A stretch of DNA of 64,000 nucleotides, taken from positions 2,046,001 to 2,110,000 of the forward strand of contig NZ_CP027062.1 of NCBI RefSeq assembly GCF_002966125.1, written 5' to 3'. The position numbers were made by a program, and so were the translations under genes. Each line of letters opens with the position of its first letter. Position 1 is the stretch's first letter. Shown one piece after another: positions 1 to 9,900 of the stretch. The notes beneath the pieces are model-generated. The model had not been told where the DNA came from. It was given only the letters and a program-made list of their open reading frames with translations, and did not search any database. Origin of the DNA: Pukyongia salina (GTDB lineage: Bacteria; Bacteroidota; Bacteroidia; Flavobacteriales; Flavobacteriaceae).

Positions 1-84
1 CGTGACGACTTTTTCTTCACCTTCTCAGCCGGAATCAATTATCATTTCGGTTCTAAAAGAACAAAATTAAAAACTAACCGATAA
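1..84 (+). CDS. C-terminal end of an outer-membrane protein (partial)
   Basis: The window opens inside a reading frame that gives 27 codons and stops at TAA 82-84. The visible tail alternates aromatic and polar residues and contains the string GINYHFG close to the end, the pattern of the last strand of an outer-membrane beta barrel. A short basic tail follows. It lies 10 nt upstream of the next gene and is probably co-transcribed with it. The family cannot be decided from 27 residues. Confidence 0.6.
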   Translation, partial: RDDFFFTFSAGINYHFGSKRTKLKTNR

Positions 85-94
85 GCGGAAAATT

Positions 95-1588
95 ATGAAA
101 GGGAGTTTTAAATATATAGCACTTATAGCAACTACATTTCTGCTTTTGTTTTCATGTAATGAAGACAAAATTGGTGAGAACGAATTTGGGACACTAAAGG
201 GTAAAGTGGTTGCCTCGGGGTCCAATGCACCTTTGGAAAATGTTAGAATTGCAACGAACCCGGTTTCCAGTACCGTATTTACCGATTCATCGGGAAATTT
301 CACTATTGAGAATATTCTGGTAGGGGATTATTCGGTGGAAGCGCGAACAGATGGTTATATAGCCGATTTCGAACCGGCTACCATCAATGCCAATGTAACC
401 TCCAATGTGGTGTTCGAACTTGATCCGTCCACCGCTAATAACAGACCGCCTACAGCACCGGTTTTGTTATCGCCTGCGGATAATGAAGTCCTTGAAAGTA
501 TAGAGGCGATCTTTAGCTGGAATAGTACAGATCCTGAAGAAGACCCTATTACGTATTCTCTGGAATTGCGAAATGTGGATACCAACGAAGTACTGCTGTT
601 CGAAAACCTTACCGATACTACGCTTACTTATTCTCCATTAACTTTAGGTACACAGTATGTATGGCAGGTAACAGCAACAGACGAGATCAACGATCCGGTA
701 ATAAGTGCTGTAAGCGCCTTCGAAGTAATTAGTGCTCCGGTGGATAACAGAGTACTTTTTGTACGAAAGATCAATGGTAATAACGTGATATTCTCCGCCG
801 ATGAGAACGGACAGGAATTCCAGCTTACCTCTTCAGAAGTAAACAGCTACAGACCACGAAGAAACGTTCGTGCAAATAAGATCGCTTATCTTCAGAATGA
901 CGGCTCTAATGTGGATATTTTTATAATGAACAGAGATGGCTCCGAAAAACGGAAGATCACTGGCCCAGTAAAACCAAATGGATTCAATTTGGACGAAATC
1001 AATATTGATTGGCCGGAAGACAGAGTGAGTATATACTATCCAAGATTTGATAAACTGTATCGAGTACAATTCAATGGATTGGGGACGGTAGAATTATATC
1101 AAACTCCGGACGGATCGCTCATATCTGAGGTGGTCGTTAGTGAAACTAGTGATCTAATAGTACTAAAAACAAACAACTTACAGGGATACGATGCTAAGAT
1201 CTATATCATCAATGAAGCGGGAGTTGTGCTGGACACTATTTTAGACGGTGTAGATGGTGCTGTGGGAGGATTGGATCTGTCCATCGATGACCAGAAAGTG
1301 TTGTATTCTTATGATGTGTCTGGTTTTGAGAATGAAGATTATCGACGATTAGATTCCAGAATGTTTATTTACGATAGGAATACCATGACAGCCACAGACG
1401 TGTCCGACAATAAACCGGATGGTACCAACGATCTCGATCCAATCTTTTCACCAAATGAAGCATTTGTGATGTTTACCAATACATCCAATGACGGACTTTC
1501 TCAAAAAGATGTAATGCGTTTGGATCTATCCACCCAGGATTCCCGGGAACTTCGGCATGAAGACGCCTTTATGCCCGATTGGCAATAA
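95..1588 (+). CDS. TolB-like beta-propeller lipoprotein with N-terminal carboxypeptidase-regulatory-like domain
   Basis: 497 aa. The N-terminus is a lipoprotein signal with the lipid-accepting Cys at about residue 21 (LLFSC). Residues ~33-110 resemble a carboxypeptidase-regulatory-like fold (GKVVxSGSNAPLENVRI, SSGNFTIENILVGDYSV), residues ~118-210 a fibronectin type III-like domain after a proline-rich linker (NNRPPTAPVLLSP), and residues ~215-497 a TolB/PD40-type propeller with repeated short motifs such as DIFIMNRDGSEKRKIT. Such proteins sit on the cell envelope and are thought to bind ligands or partner proteins; I see no catalytic motif. It follows the partial barrel gene by 10 nt and is closed by a strong terminator. 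Specific function unknown. Confidence 0.8.
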   Translation: MKGSFKYIALIATTFLLLFSCNEDKIGENEFGTLKGKVVASGSNAPLENVRIATNPVSSTVFTDSSGNFTIENILVGDYSVEARTDGYIADFEPATINANVTSNVVFELDPSTANNRPPTAPVLLSPADNEVLESIEAIFSWNSTDPEEDPITYSLELRNVDTNEVLLFENLTDTTLTYSPLTLGTQYVWQVTATDEINDPVISAVSAFEVISAPVDNRVLFVRKINGNNVIFSADENGQEFQLTSSEVNSYRPRRNVRANKIAYLQNDGSNVDIFIMNRDGSEKRKITGPVKPNGFNLDEINIDWPEDRVSIYYPRFDKLYRVQFNGLGTVELYQTPDGSLISEVVVSETSDLIVLKTNNLQGYDAKIYIINEAGVVLDTILDGVDGAVGGLDLSIDDQKVLYSYDVSGFENEDYRRLDSRMFIYDRNTMTATDVSDNKPDGTNDLDPIFSPNEAFVMFTNTSNDGLSQKDVMRLDLSTQDSRELRHEDAFMPDWQ

Positions 1589-1605
1589 GATGTATAATAT
1601 AAAAG

Positions 1606-1631
1606 AAAGCTCACATTGTGAGCTTTTTTTT
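1606..1631 (+). terminator. Rho-independent terminator
   Basis: Perfect 9-bp stem (1606-1614 with 1618-1626) with a 3-nt ATT loop, followed by T residues. It ends the lipoprotein transcript. Confidence 0.9.
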
Positions 1632-1645
1632 ATTCCGTACTTTTG
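1616..1645 (+). promoter_or_regulatory. Bacteroidota promoter for purM
   Basis: TTG at 1616-1618 and TACTTTTG (matches TAnnTTTG) at 1638-1645, spacing 19 bp, within the 17-23 bp range known for Flavobacterium promoters. The -33 element lies inside the 3' half of the preceding terminator. The -7 box overlaps a TTG at 1643, so translation should start downstream at ATG 1661. Confidence 0.7.
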
Positions 1646-1660
1646 TATTCAAATTTGAAC

Positions 1661-2842
1661 ATGAGCCAGGAAATTTCTAAACGGTATGCACAAAGAGGTG
1701 TTTCGGCCTCTAAAGAAGACGTTCACAAAGCCATTAGTAAGGTTGATAAGGGACTTTTTCCACAAGCCTTTTGTAAGATCGTACCCGATCATTTAACGGG
1801 TGACGACGATCATTGCCTGGTGATGCACGCAGATGGGGCAGGTACAAAATCATCCCTCGCCTATATGTATTGGAAGGAAACCGGGGATTTATCGGTTTGG
1901 AAAGGTATAGCTCAGGATGCCCTTATCATGAATATTGACGATCTTTTATGTGTAGGTGCGACAGACAATATACTTTTGTCCTCTACCATTGGTCGTAATA
2001 AGAATCTTATCCCAGGCGAAGTGATCTCTGCAATCATCAATGGCACCGAAGAACTAATTTCAGATCTTGGGAAATTTGGCGTCACCATCCATTCAACCGG
2101 CGGCGAAACTGCCGATGTTGGCGACCTTGTACGAACCATCATTGTAGATTCTACGGTAACAGCTCGTATGAAACGTGAGGACGTTATAGACAATGGTAAT
2201 ATTGCTGCAGGAGATGTGATCGTTGGCCTGGCCTCCTACGGAAAGGCTACATATGAAAGTGAATACAACGGAGGTATGGGTAGTAATGGACTAACTTCTG
2301 CCCGGCACGATGTCTTCGCAAAATACCTTAGCGAAAAATACCCCGAGAGTTTTGATCATGCTGTGCCGAACGACTTGGTTTTTTCGGGAAGCAGGAAATT
2401 AACCGATGCGGTAGATGGTAGTCCGTTAAATGCCGGAAAACTGGTGTTATCGCCCACACGAACCTATGCACCGGTTATAAAGAAGATCTTATCAAATATT
2501 GATAGGAAAAGTTTACATGGGATGGTACATTGCAGTGGAGGCGCACAGACTAAGATCCTTCATTTTGTTGAAAACCTGCACATTATTAAGGATTCCATGT
2601 TCGACATTCCGCCTTTATTCAAATTGATCCAGGAGGAAAGCGGTACAGATTGGAAGGAAATGTACCAGGTATTTAATATGGGCCACCGGATGGAATTATA
2701 TGTTTCTGAAGCCGTAGCAGCCGAAATTATTTCCATTTCAAAATCATTCGATATTGATGCCAGGAATATCGGAAGGGTTGAGGCTTCTTCCGAAGGAAAA
2801 AAGCTCACCATCGAAACTCCACACGGCCAATTTTTATATTAG
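1661..2842 (+). CDS. purM: Phosphoribosylformylglycinamidine cyclo-ligase (AIR synthase)
   Basis: 393 aa. PurM closes the imidazole ring in step five of de novo purine synthesis: FGAM + ATP to AIR, in the cytoplasm. The AIR-synthase signature is clear: HADGAGTKSSLA near residues 55-66, NIDDLLCVGA, STGGETADVGD, and a C-terminal region with MVHCSGGAQTKIL and FNMGHRMELYV. It is longer than the ~345-aa enterobacterial enzyme, which fits the Bacteroidota form. The start is ATG 1661; a TTG at 1643 would add six codons but lies in the -7 box. It stands alone with its own promoter, upstream of prfA-pyrF. Confidence 0.92.
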   Translation: MSQEISKRYAQRGVSASKEDVHKAISKVDKGLFPQAFCKIVPDHLTGDDDHCLVMHADGAGTKSSLAYMYWKETGDLSVWKGIAQDALIMNIDDLLCVGATDNILLSSTIGRNKNLIPGEVISAIINGTEELISDLGKFGVTIHSTGGETADVGDLVRTIIVDSTVTARMKREDVIDNGNIAAGDVIVGLASYGKATYESEYNGGMGSNGLTSARHDVFAKYLSEKYPESFDHAVPNDLVFSGSRKLTDAVDGSPLNAGKLVLSPTRTYAPVIKKILSNIDRKSLHGMVHCSGGAQTKILHFVENLHIIKDSMFDIPPLFKLIQEESGTDWKEMYQVFNMGHRMELYVSEAVAAEIISISKSFDIDARNIGRVEASSEGKKLTIETPHGQFLY

Positions 2843-2884
2843 CCATATCCGTTGATACATCCCGCCGGAAATTGGTATTTATTG

Positions 2885-2892
2885 TAAATTTG
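2885..2892 (+). promoter_or_regulatory. -7 promoter box for prfA-pyrF
   Basis: TAAATTTG matches TAnnTTTG exactly and lies 17 nt before the prfA start. No TTG is at the usual 17-23 bp distance upstream, so only the -7 half is supported. Confidence 0.5.
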
Positions 2893-2909
2893 CAGGATTA
2901 GAAAGATTT

Positions 2910-3986
2910 ATGTTAGAAAAACTTCAGATAGTAAAGCAGAGATTCGACGAGGTAAGTGACCTTATCATTCAGCCTGATATCATAAGCGATCAGAAAAGGT
3001 ATATAGAACTAAATAAGGAATATAAAGACCTTCGTATTCTTATGGATAAGCGGGAAGCTTATCTAACTGCCAGGGAACGTATTGAGGAAGCGGAAGAGAT
3101 CATAAAGGACGGCAGTGATCCCGAAATGGTTGAAATGGCTAAGATGCAGTTAGATGAAGCGAACGCGAAAATCCCTCAACTGGAGGAAGAGATAAAATTT
3201 CTACTGGTACCCAAGGATCCGGAAGATGCCAAGAATGCAGTCATGGAGATAAGAGCCGGTACAGGTGGTGATGAAGCGAGTATATTTGCAGGCGATCTCT
3301 ACCGCATGTACGCCAAATATTGTGAAAGCAAAGGCTGGAGGACGAGTGTAGTGGATTTTAGTGAAGGAACCAGCGGCGGTTATAAAGAAATTCAGTTTGA
3401 GATTGAAGGTGATGATGTGTACGGTACCCTTAAATTTGAAGCAGGCGTTCATCGTGTTCAACGGGTACCACAAACCGAAACACAGGGAAGGGTGCATACC
3501 AGCGCCGCAACTGTCATGGTTTTTCCCGAGGCTGAAGAGTTCGATGTCGAGATCGATCCTAAAGATGTGCGTATTGATTATTTCTGTTCCAGTGGTCCCG
3601 GTGGCCAATCTGTGAATACTACCTATTCGGCTGTGCGATTAACGCACGAACCAACCGGACTTGTTGCGCAATGCCAGGATCAGAAATCGCAGCACAAGAA
3701 TAAGGAGAAGGCCTTTAAAGTTCTTCGCTCTCGTCTGTTCGATCTGGAGCTAGCCAAAAAACAAGCTGAAGATGCCGAAAAACGTGGCTCTATGGTTACC
3801 AGTGGAGACCGAAGTGCGAAGATCCGTACTTACAATTATCCCCAGGGACGGGTAACAGATCACCGTATCAATTTAACGCTTTACGACCTTAGTAATATTA
3901 TTGACGGAGACATCCAGAAAATTATTGACGAATTACAGCTTGTGAGTAATACCGAAAAATTAAAAGAAGCCGGAGAAACATTCTAA
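2910..3986 (+). CDS. prfA: Peptide chain release factor 1
   Basis: 358 aa, the normal RF1 length. RF1 recognises UAA and UAG in the ribosomal A site and triggers release of the finished peptide. The catalytic GGQ is seen in [18 protein letters not shown] at about residues 227-244; its Gln is the usual site of PrmC methylation. RF1-type features are the C-terminal [22 protein letters not shown] block, and the protein starts like RF1 ([15 protein letters not shown]). It is followed after 2 nt by pyrF, so the two are one operon. Confidence 0.96.
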   Translation: MLEKLQIVKQRFDEVSDLIIQPDIISDQKRYIELNKEYKDLRILMDKREAYLTARERIEEAEEIIKDGSDPEMVEMAKMQLDEANAKIPQLEEEIKFLLVPKDPEDAKNAVMEIRAGTGGDEASIFAGDLYRMYAKYCESKGWRTSVVDFSEGTSGGYKEIQFEIEGDDVYGTLKFEAGVHRVQRVPQTETQGRVHTSAATVMVFPEAEEFDVEIDPKDVRIDYFCSSGPGGQSVNTTYSAVRLTHEPTGLVAQCQDQKSQHKNKEKAFKVLRSRLFDLELAKKQAEDAEKRGSMVTSGDRSAKIRTYNYPQGRVTDHRINLTLYDLSNIIDGDIQKIIDELQLVSNTEKLKEAGETF

Positions 3987-3988
3987 AT

Positions 3989-4807
3989 ATGAAATTAGAA
4001 TCGCTTATTTCTGAAATTCATAAAAAGAAATCCTTTCTGTGTATTGGGTTGGATGTAGACCTGAACAAGATACCGGCACATCTTCTGGATACAGACGATC
4101 CAATCTTTCAATTCAATAAAGCTATAATAAATGCCACACACCATCTTGCTGTGGCATATAAACCAAATATCGCCTTCTATGAGGCTTACGGCCTAAAAGG
4201 TTGGAAGTCGTTAGAAAAGACCATAGGTTATTTAAATGAACACCATCCTGAAATATTCACTATAGCCGATGCTAAACGTGGGGATATAGGCAATACTTCT
4301 GCTATGTATGCCAATGCATTTCTGAAGGAGATGAATTTTGATAGTATTACGGTTGCCCCGTACATGGGGAAAGATTCGGTGGAGCCTTTTCTGGCTGTAG
4401 AGGGTAAACATACCATTTTACTTGGTTTAACATCGAATGAAGGCGCCTTCGATTTTCAAACTAAAAAGATCGGGGATTCCGAATTGTACAAAGAAGTATT
4501 GCTCACTTCACGAGGCTGGAAACATTCCGATAGGTTGATGTATGTAGTGGGCGCCACCAAAGCCGAATACCTGGCCGACATCCGAAAGATCATACCGGAG
4601 AGTTTTTTATTGATTCCGGGAGTAGGCGCCCAGGGTGGAAGCCTTTCTGAAGTTTGTAAATATGGAATGACCGAAAATATTGGTCTTTTGGTAAATTCGT
4701 CGCGTGGGATCCTCTACGCGTCCAAAGGTAAAGATTTTGCCGACGCCGCAGCAGAGGCTGCCACTGTATTGCAGCTTGAGATGAAAAAATTAATGCAGAA
4801 AAAATAG
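3989..4807 (+). CDS. pyrF: Orotidine 5'-phosphate decarboxylase (type 2)
   Basis: 272 aa. PyrF decarboxylates OMP to UMP, the last step of de novo pyrimidine synthesis. The active-site loop [16 protein letters not shown] at about residues 92-107 carries the Asp-Lys-Asp catalytic set, and the N-terminal strand FLCIGLDVD supplies the substrate Asp. The length and the RGDIGNT form indicate the longer type 2 (Mycobacterium/Bacteroidota) family rather than the ~230-aa E. coli type. The 2-nt gap after prfA implies co-transcription. Confidence 0.94.
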   Translation: MKLESLISEIHKKKSFLCIGLDVDLNKIPAHLLDTDDPIFQFNKAIINATHHLAVAYKPNIAFYEAYGLKGWKSLEKTIGYLNEHHPEIFTIADAKRGDIGNTSAMYANAFLKEMNFDSITVAPYMGKDSVEPFLAVEGKHTILLGLTSNEGAFDFQTKKIGDSELYKEVLLTSRGWKHSDRLMYVVGATKAEYLADIRKIIPESFLLIPGVGAQGGSLSEVCKYGMTENIGLLVNSSRGILYASKGKDFADAAAEAATVLQLEMKKLMQKK

Positions 4808-4822
4808 AAAAATGAGAGTTGC

Positions 4823-5005
4823 TTAACTGGCTTCTTTTTGAGTATCGTACTTTTTGATCCGGTCGTATAAAACCTTTGCTTCCTTTCTAAGTTTATCACT
4901 CTTTTTTCGGTCCCTAGGCGCAATTTTGAATGATTTCTTCATCAATCTGCAGTACCGATCTTTTAATTTGTCAATCTCCGTTTTAGTTTTAAACCATTTC
5001 AACAT
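4823..5005 (-). CDS. Lacal_2735 family small protein
   Basis: 60 aa, highly charged and helical, of the form MLKWFKTKTEIDKLKDRYCR followed by a Lys/Arg-rich stretch and YDRIKKYDTQKEAS. This matches the Lacal_2735 family, a small uncharacterised protein typical of Flavobacteriia. Start: an upstream in-frame Met (codon 5024-5026) coincides with the -7 box at 5024-5031 and cannot lie on the transcript, so ATG 5003-5005 is used. It is convergent with pyrF. Function unknown; I see only a likely two-helix charged fold. Confidence 0.7.
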   Translation of the reverse strand: MLKWFKTKTEIDKLKDRYCRLMKKSFKIAPRDRKKSDKLRKEAKVLYDRIKKYDTQKEAS

Positions 5006-5023
5006 CTTGGTGAATCCTTTTCG

Positions 5024-5031
5024 CAAAGGTA
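5024..5031 (-). promoter_or_regulatory. -7 promoter box
   Basis: Reads TACCTTTG on the minus strand (TAnnTTTG), about 19 nt before ATG 5005. It fixes the start of the small downstream gene. Confidence 0.55.
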
Positions 5032-5122
5032 CTTTTGGAAGTTGAAAATTTTACTGAAAGAGAGGTTAAAGCAATAATAAAATTTAAGTTACTAGGGGGA
5101 AAGTAGTTAAATAGTTTAACGT

Positions 5123-5833
5123 TTAATCCTGAAGTGCAAATACTTGCTTTAGCAAGGTCGTCGTCCTTGAATTTATTTTGGTTCTGATATTCTTTTCTTC
5201 AACCGCTATCATGGTGTAAACTCCTTTCAGGGCTTCGTTGGTTACATAATCGGTTAGATCCGGATTTACAGGATTCACCAGAGGAATGGTATTGTATTTA
5301 TTTATAATATTTGCCCAGACCTGATCTGCTCCAACCTTCGAAAATGAATTCTGTATTACAGGATTGAATTTGTTATATAAAGCCTGGTTGGTTCTGTTCT
5401 CAAGGTAGGTAGTCGCCGCATTGTCCGGCCCTAGAAGAATATTCTTTGCATCGTTAAAAGTAATTCCCTTTACTGCATCAACAAAAATAGGAGTAGCCTC
5501 CTTTACGGCGTCTTCCGCGGCGCGATTTAACACCTTTAGCCCTTCATCGGCTAGTTTGGACAACCCAATGTTCCTTAACGTTCGATCTACTTTTTGTAAT
5601 TCTTCCGGAAGAAGGATCTTAACCAAAGGGTTTTTGTAGAATCCATCCTTCTGGGTAAGCTTGCTAACCTGTTTGTCGATTCCGAAATCGAGAGCCTGTC
5701 GTAGGCCGTTCCCGATCATTACCGGATCGATCCCCCCTTGTCCGGGTATACTGCCGGCTATTCCCTGTAATTCGGCACAGGAGGTAGATATAAATACAAA
5801 GGTGAAGATAAAGGCAATTTTAATTAAGCGCAT
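5123..5833 (-). CDS. DUF4197 domain lipoprotein
   Basis: 236 aa. Begins MRLIKIAFIFTFVFISTSC, a lipoprotein signal with the Cys at about residue 19. The mature part is a DUF4197 protein: an all-helical domain with KNPLVKILLPEELQKVDRTL, GLSKLADEGLKVLNRAAEDA and FNDAKNILLGPDNAAT, ending with a conserved basic-aromatic tail. Family members are envelope proteins of unknown function in Bacteroidota and Proteobacteria. A GTG seven codons upstream (5854) is possible, but the ATG gives a normal signal peptide. Confidence 0.8.
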   Translation of the reverse strand: MRLIKIAFIFTFVFISTSCAELQGIAGSIPGQGGIDPVMIGNGLRQALDFGIDKQVSKLTQKDGFYKNPLVKILLPEELQKVDRTLRNIGLSKLADEGLKVLNRAAEDAVKEATPIFVDAVKGITFNDAKNILLGPDNAATTYLENRTNQALYNKFNPVIQNSFSKVGADQVWANIINKYNTIPLVNPVNPDLTDYVTNEALKGVYTMIAVEEKNIRTKINSRTTTLLKQVFALQD

Positions 5834-5861
5834 AGGAAAATTTTTAAGAGGCACTAAATAT

Positions 5862-5890
5862 AAAAAAAGCCCTTCAAAATGAAGGGCTTT
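5862..5890 (-). terminator. Terminator of the T9SS cargo gene
   Basis: 10-bp perfect stem (5866-5875 with 5881-5890), 5-nt loop. On the minus strand it is followed by a seven-residue U tract, so it ends the gene at 5922-6833 just before the DUF4197 gene begins. Confidence 0.9.
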
Positions 5891-5921
5891 CTTATAAAGT
5901 ATATTGTACTAAAGTAAATGC

Positions 5922-6833
5922 TTATTTGATAACTTTTACAGTTTTAGTAGCATTTCCAATATTTACCTGTACCATGTAAGCACCTGAAGAAAGTGCACTC
6001 ATGTCGATACTTGGAGAAACAGTGTCTGGCTGAGCCTGAAGAACAACTTTTCCAAGAACGTCATAAACAACAACAGAGTCTACAACAGTTGTAGTACTGA
6101 TGTTAAGGATGTCTTTCACTGGGTTAGGATATACAGTTACAGCAGTTTCTTCTAAGTCACCTGTGCTAAGAAGAGGACCTTGAACGTAGTATGCATCGTC
6201 AACATACATTTCAGAAACAGCAGAACCAGGATAGAAGTTAATTCCTCCTAGCGTAGTATCACCTGTACCTGAGAAAGGAATAGCAGCTGAAGAGTTAGCT
6301 CCGATAGTCAACTGATACGTTAGGTTGTCAACATCTACATAAAGAATACAAGTAAACCACTGATCGTGTGGGAAACTCAACATAGAAAGATCTCCGTTTG
6401 TGTCAGAAACAACACCTGGGTTACTTCCACCTTCATTGAAGTAGATGTCACCAGAATTCCAAACACCACTTAGAGGAGTTCCTTGAGCTGGAATCTCTCC
6501 CTGAATGTTAAAATATCCTTCTTTTCCAGAAGGAATGTAAAACTCCCATCTAAAAGTGTAGTCACCAGAAGTCTGGTTTCCTAATAATAATAGAGGGTCT
6601 CTACCTTGACCACCTTCAGCAAGAATTGATTGGTCACCAGAGTTACTTTGAGTATCCACAACTACAAATCCATCATTAGATGCTCCACCGTCATTTGTCC
6701 AACTGGTCCAAGTACCTGCATTCTGAGTTCCCATTTCACCTAAAGTGTAGAACTCCATGTTGTCATCGATTATTTGAGCATTCACAAAGGTAAATGCAAA
6801 TAACGCCAATGCTAATAAGTAAATTTTTTTCAT
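5922..6833 (-). CDS. Secreted protein with T9SS type A sorting domain
   Basis: 303 aa. Signal peptide MKKIYLLALALFAFTFVNAQ, then a Gly/Asn/Thr-rich beta-sandwich-like region of ~200 residues (YTFRWEFYIPSGKEGYFNIQ, DQWFTCILYVDVDNLTYQL) without a catalytic motif I recognise, then a T9SS type A domain of ~75 residues (VYPNPVKDILNIS, VYDVLGKVVL, SGAYMVQVNIG, ending TVKVIK). Known T9SS cargo is moved across the outer membrane and its tail cleaved by PorU. The gene has its own -7 box, a 5' leader of about 40 nt and a strong terminator, which suggests high-level monocistronic expression. The mature domain could be a carbohydrate-binding jelly roll; that is a guess. Confidence 0.82.
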   Translation of the reverse strand: MKKIYLLALALFAFTFVNAQIIDDNMEFYTLGEMGTQNAGTWTSWTNDGGASNDGFVVVDTQSNSGDQSILAEGGQGRDPLLLLGNQTSGDYTFRWEFYIPSGKEGYFNIQGEIPAQGTPLSGVWNSGDIYFNEGGSNPGVVSDTNGDLSMLSFPHDQWFTCILYVDVDNLTYQLTIGANSSAAIPFSGTGDTTLGGINFYPGSAVSEMYVDDAYYVQGPLLSTGDLEETAVTVYPNPVKDILNISTTTVVDSVVVYDVLGKVVLQAQPDTVSPSIDMSALSSGAYMVQVNIGNATKTVKVIK

Positions 6834-6876
6834 AATAATTAAGTTATTTGTTGTTTAATATTGAACACGCAATATA

Positions 6877-6884
6877 CAAAATTA
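6877..6884 (-). promoter_or_regulatory. -7 promoter box of the T9SS cargo gene
   Basis: Reads TAATTTTG on the minus strand, 43 nt before the start codon. No -33 TTG at consensus spacing. Confidence 0.5.
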
Positions 6885-6963
6885 TTCAATATTCAAGCAA
6901 ATTTTAGTATTTTTTTCGAAAGGTTAAATCTTGGCTGAAGGCAGTAATTTATTACCTTTTTAG

Positions 6964-6971
6964 TAAATTTG
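6964..6971 (+). promoter_or_regulatory. -7 promoter box of icmF
   Basis: TAAATTTG, exact TAnnTTTG match, 27 nt before the icmF ATG. The intergenic region to the divergent gene is very AT-rich. No cobalamin riboswitch elements are visible in it. Confidence 0.5.
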
Positions 6972-6998
6972 CTCCACATTTTATAACCGTACTTACAA

Positions 6999-9900
6999 AT
7001 GCAACAAACTCCACCGTATCAACCAAAAAATAAAGTAAGAATTGTCACCGCCGCTTCCCTCTTCGATGGTCACGACGCAGCCATCAATATCATGCGCAGG
7101 ATCATTCAGGCAACCGGGGTTGAGGTAATTCATCTTGGGCACGATAGAAGCGTGGAAGAGGTTGTAAATACTGCTATTCAGGAGGATGCCAATGCTATCG
7201 CAATGACCTCCTATCAAGGGGGACATAACGAATACTTTAAATATATGTACGATCTGTTGCAGGAAAAAGGTGCCGGACATATAAAGATATTTGGTGGAGG
7301 AGGGGGAGTGATCCTTCCCAGCGAGATAAAAGACTTAATGGATTATGGGATCACCCGTATATATTCGCCGGACGACGGCCGCGAGATGGGACTACAGGGC
7401 ATGATCAACGACCTTGTAAAGCAAGCCGATTTTCCCATTGGGGATTCCTTAAACGGCGAAATTACTGAGCTAAACAAGAAAAATCCGGGAGCTATCGCCC
7501 GGGTGATCTCCTCGGCTGAGAATTTCCCGGAGATCGCCAAAGTAACTCTCGCTAAGATCCACGAAAAGAATAAAACCATCACAACACCGGTACTGGGTAT
7601 TACCGGAACCGGGGGAGCGGGAAAATCTTCCCTGGTGGACGAACTGGTAAGACGCTTCCTAATAGATTTTCCCGACAAGACCATTGGGCTGGTATCTGTG
7701 GATCCCTCCAAACGCAAGACCGGAGGCGCCTTGTTAGGAGATCGGATACGTATGAATGCTATCAATTCTCCAAGAGTGTATATGCGTAGTCTGGCCACAC
7801 GCCAGAGTAATCTTGCATTATCCAAATATGTTTCTGAAGCTATTGAAGTTTTGAAAGCCGCCGAATACGACCTTATCGTTTTGGAAACTTCCGGAATAGG
7901 CCAAAGCGATACCGAGATCCTGGACCACAGTGATGTATCTCTATATGTGATGACTCCCGAATTTGGGGCTGCAACACAACTGGAAAAGATCGATATGCTG
8001 GACTTTGCCGATCTCGTAGCAATTAACAAGTTTGATAAACGGGGTTCGCTGGATGCACTTAGAGATGTAAAGAAACAATACATGCGGAATCATAACCTCT
8101 GGGATACACCACAAGAGGAGCTTCCGGTTTATGGTACCATTGCCTCCCAGTTTAACGACCCCGGGATGAACCAACTGTATAAGGCTATTATGGACCTGCT
8201 GGCCGAAAAGACCAATGCCGGGCTGAAAAGCAATTATACCATTAGTGATGAAATGTCTGAAAAGATATTCGTGATCCCGCCGGCTCGTACCCGGTATCTT
8301 TCAGAGATTGCCGAGAATAATCGTGCCTACGACAACACGGTTGCGGCTCAGGTTGCGGTTGCTCAAAAGCTCTTCGGAATATTCAAGACCATAGAATCTG
8401 TATTGGGTACGCAGCCCACACTGGATAAGGCCGGGCTGGATATTAAAGCTGAGGCTACTTCCGAAGAAAATAAAGAATTTATAAAACTTCTGCTAGGTGA
8501 ATTCGACCGTGTGAAAATGGACCTCGACCCTCATAATTGGGAAGTGATCATCGGTTGGAAGGAGAAAGTAAACCGTTACAAAGCTCCGGTCTATTCTTTT
8601 AAAGTAAGAGGAAAGGAGATCAACATAGACACACATACAAAGTCTTTGTCTAATTCAGAGATCCCTAAGGTGGCGCTTCCAAAATACGAGGCCTGGGGAG
8701 ATATACTGCAATGGGTGCTTCAGGAAAATGTTCCGGGAGAGTTTCCGTACACAGCAGGACTGTATCCATTTAAGCGAATGGGAGAAGACCCCACCAGAAT
8801 GTTCGCTGGTGAAGGTGGCCCGGAACGCACTAACAGAAGATTTCATTATGTAAGCCTTGGGATGCCTGCCAAGCGGTTGTCTACTGCTTTCGATAGTGTA
8901 ACGCTTTATGGTAATGATCCGGATCATCGCCCCGATATCTATGGTAAGATAGGGAATGCCGGAGTATCGATCTGCTGTCTGGATGACGCCAAAAAATTGT
9001 ATTCCGGTTTCGATCTAAGTGATGCGATGACCTCCGTGAGTATGACCATCAATGGTCCGGCACCTATGTTACTTGGATTTTTTCTGAATGCCGCCATCGA
9101 TCAAAATTGTGAGAAATACATCAAGGAACAGGGATTAGAGAAGGAAGTTGAAAAGAAGATCGAAAAAATTTATAAAGAAAAGGGTACTGCACGCCCCAAA
9201 TACCAGGGAGATTTACCGGAAGGAAATGATGGGCTCGGACTCATGCTCCTGGGTGTAACCGGGGACCAGGTACTTCCTTCAGAAGTCTATGAAAAGATAA
9301 AAGCCAAAACCTTAAGTTTGGTAAGAGGAACCGTTCAAGCCGATATCCTGAAAGAGGACCAGGCACAGAACACCTGTATTTTTTCTACCGAATTTGCCTT
9401 GCGCTTAATGGGGGATGTGCAGGAATACTTTATTGAGAAGAATGTGCGTAATTTTTATTCAGTTTCCATCTCGGGGTATCATATAGCCGAGGCTGGAGCC
9501 AATCCTATTACGCAGCTGGCCTTTACACTTGCAAACGGATTTACCTATGTTGAGTATTACCTGTCCAGGGGCATGGATATCAATAAATTTGGACCAAACC
9601 TTTCTTTCTTTTTCAGTAATGGGATCGACCCGGAATACTCGGTAATTGGCCGTGTGGCCAGAAAAATATGGTCTAAGGCTCTAAAGCATAAATACGGTGC
9701 CAACCCAAGGGCACAGATGCTGAAGTATCATATTCAGACCTCGGGAAGATCGTTGCATGCCCAGGAGATAGATTTCAACGATATTAGAACCACCTTACAG
9801 GCCTTGTACGCCATTTACGATAATTGTAATTCTCTACATACTAATGCCTACGATGAGGCTATTACTACCCCAACAGAGGAAAGCGTGCGCAGGGCGATGG

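Noticed and set aside
3201-3608. 135-codon minus-strand frame inside prfA
   Set aside because: Antisense to the GGQ region of release factor 1; no motif of its own.
6834-6998. Cobalamin riboswitch in front of icmF
   Set aside because: The region is AT-rich and lacks a B12-box-like sequence or a long structured leader; only a -7 box is seen.
7343-8083. 246-codon frame antisense to icmF
   Set aside because: Lies opposite the conserved GTPase domain, with Ser/Arg-rich translation and no recognisable motif.
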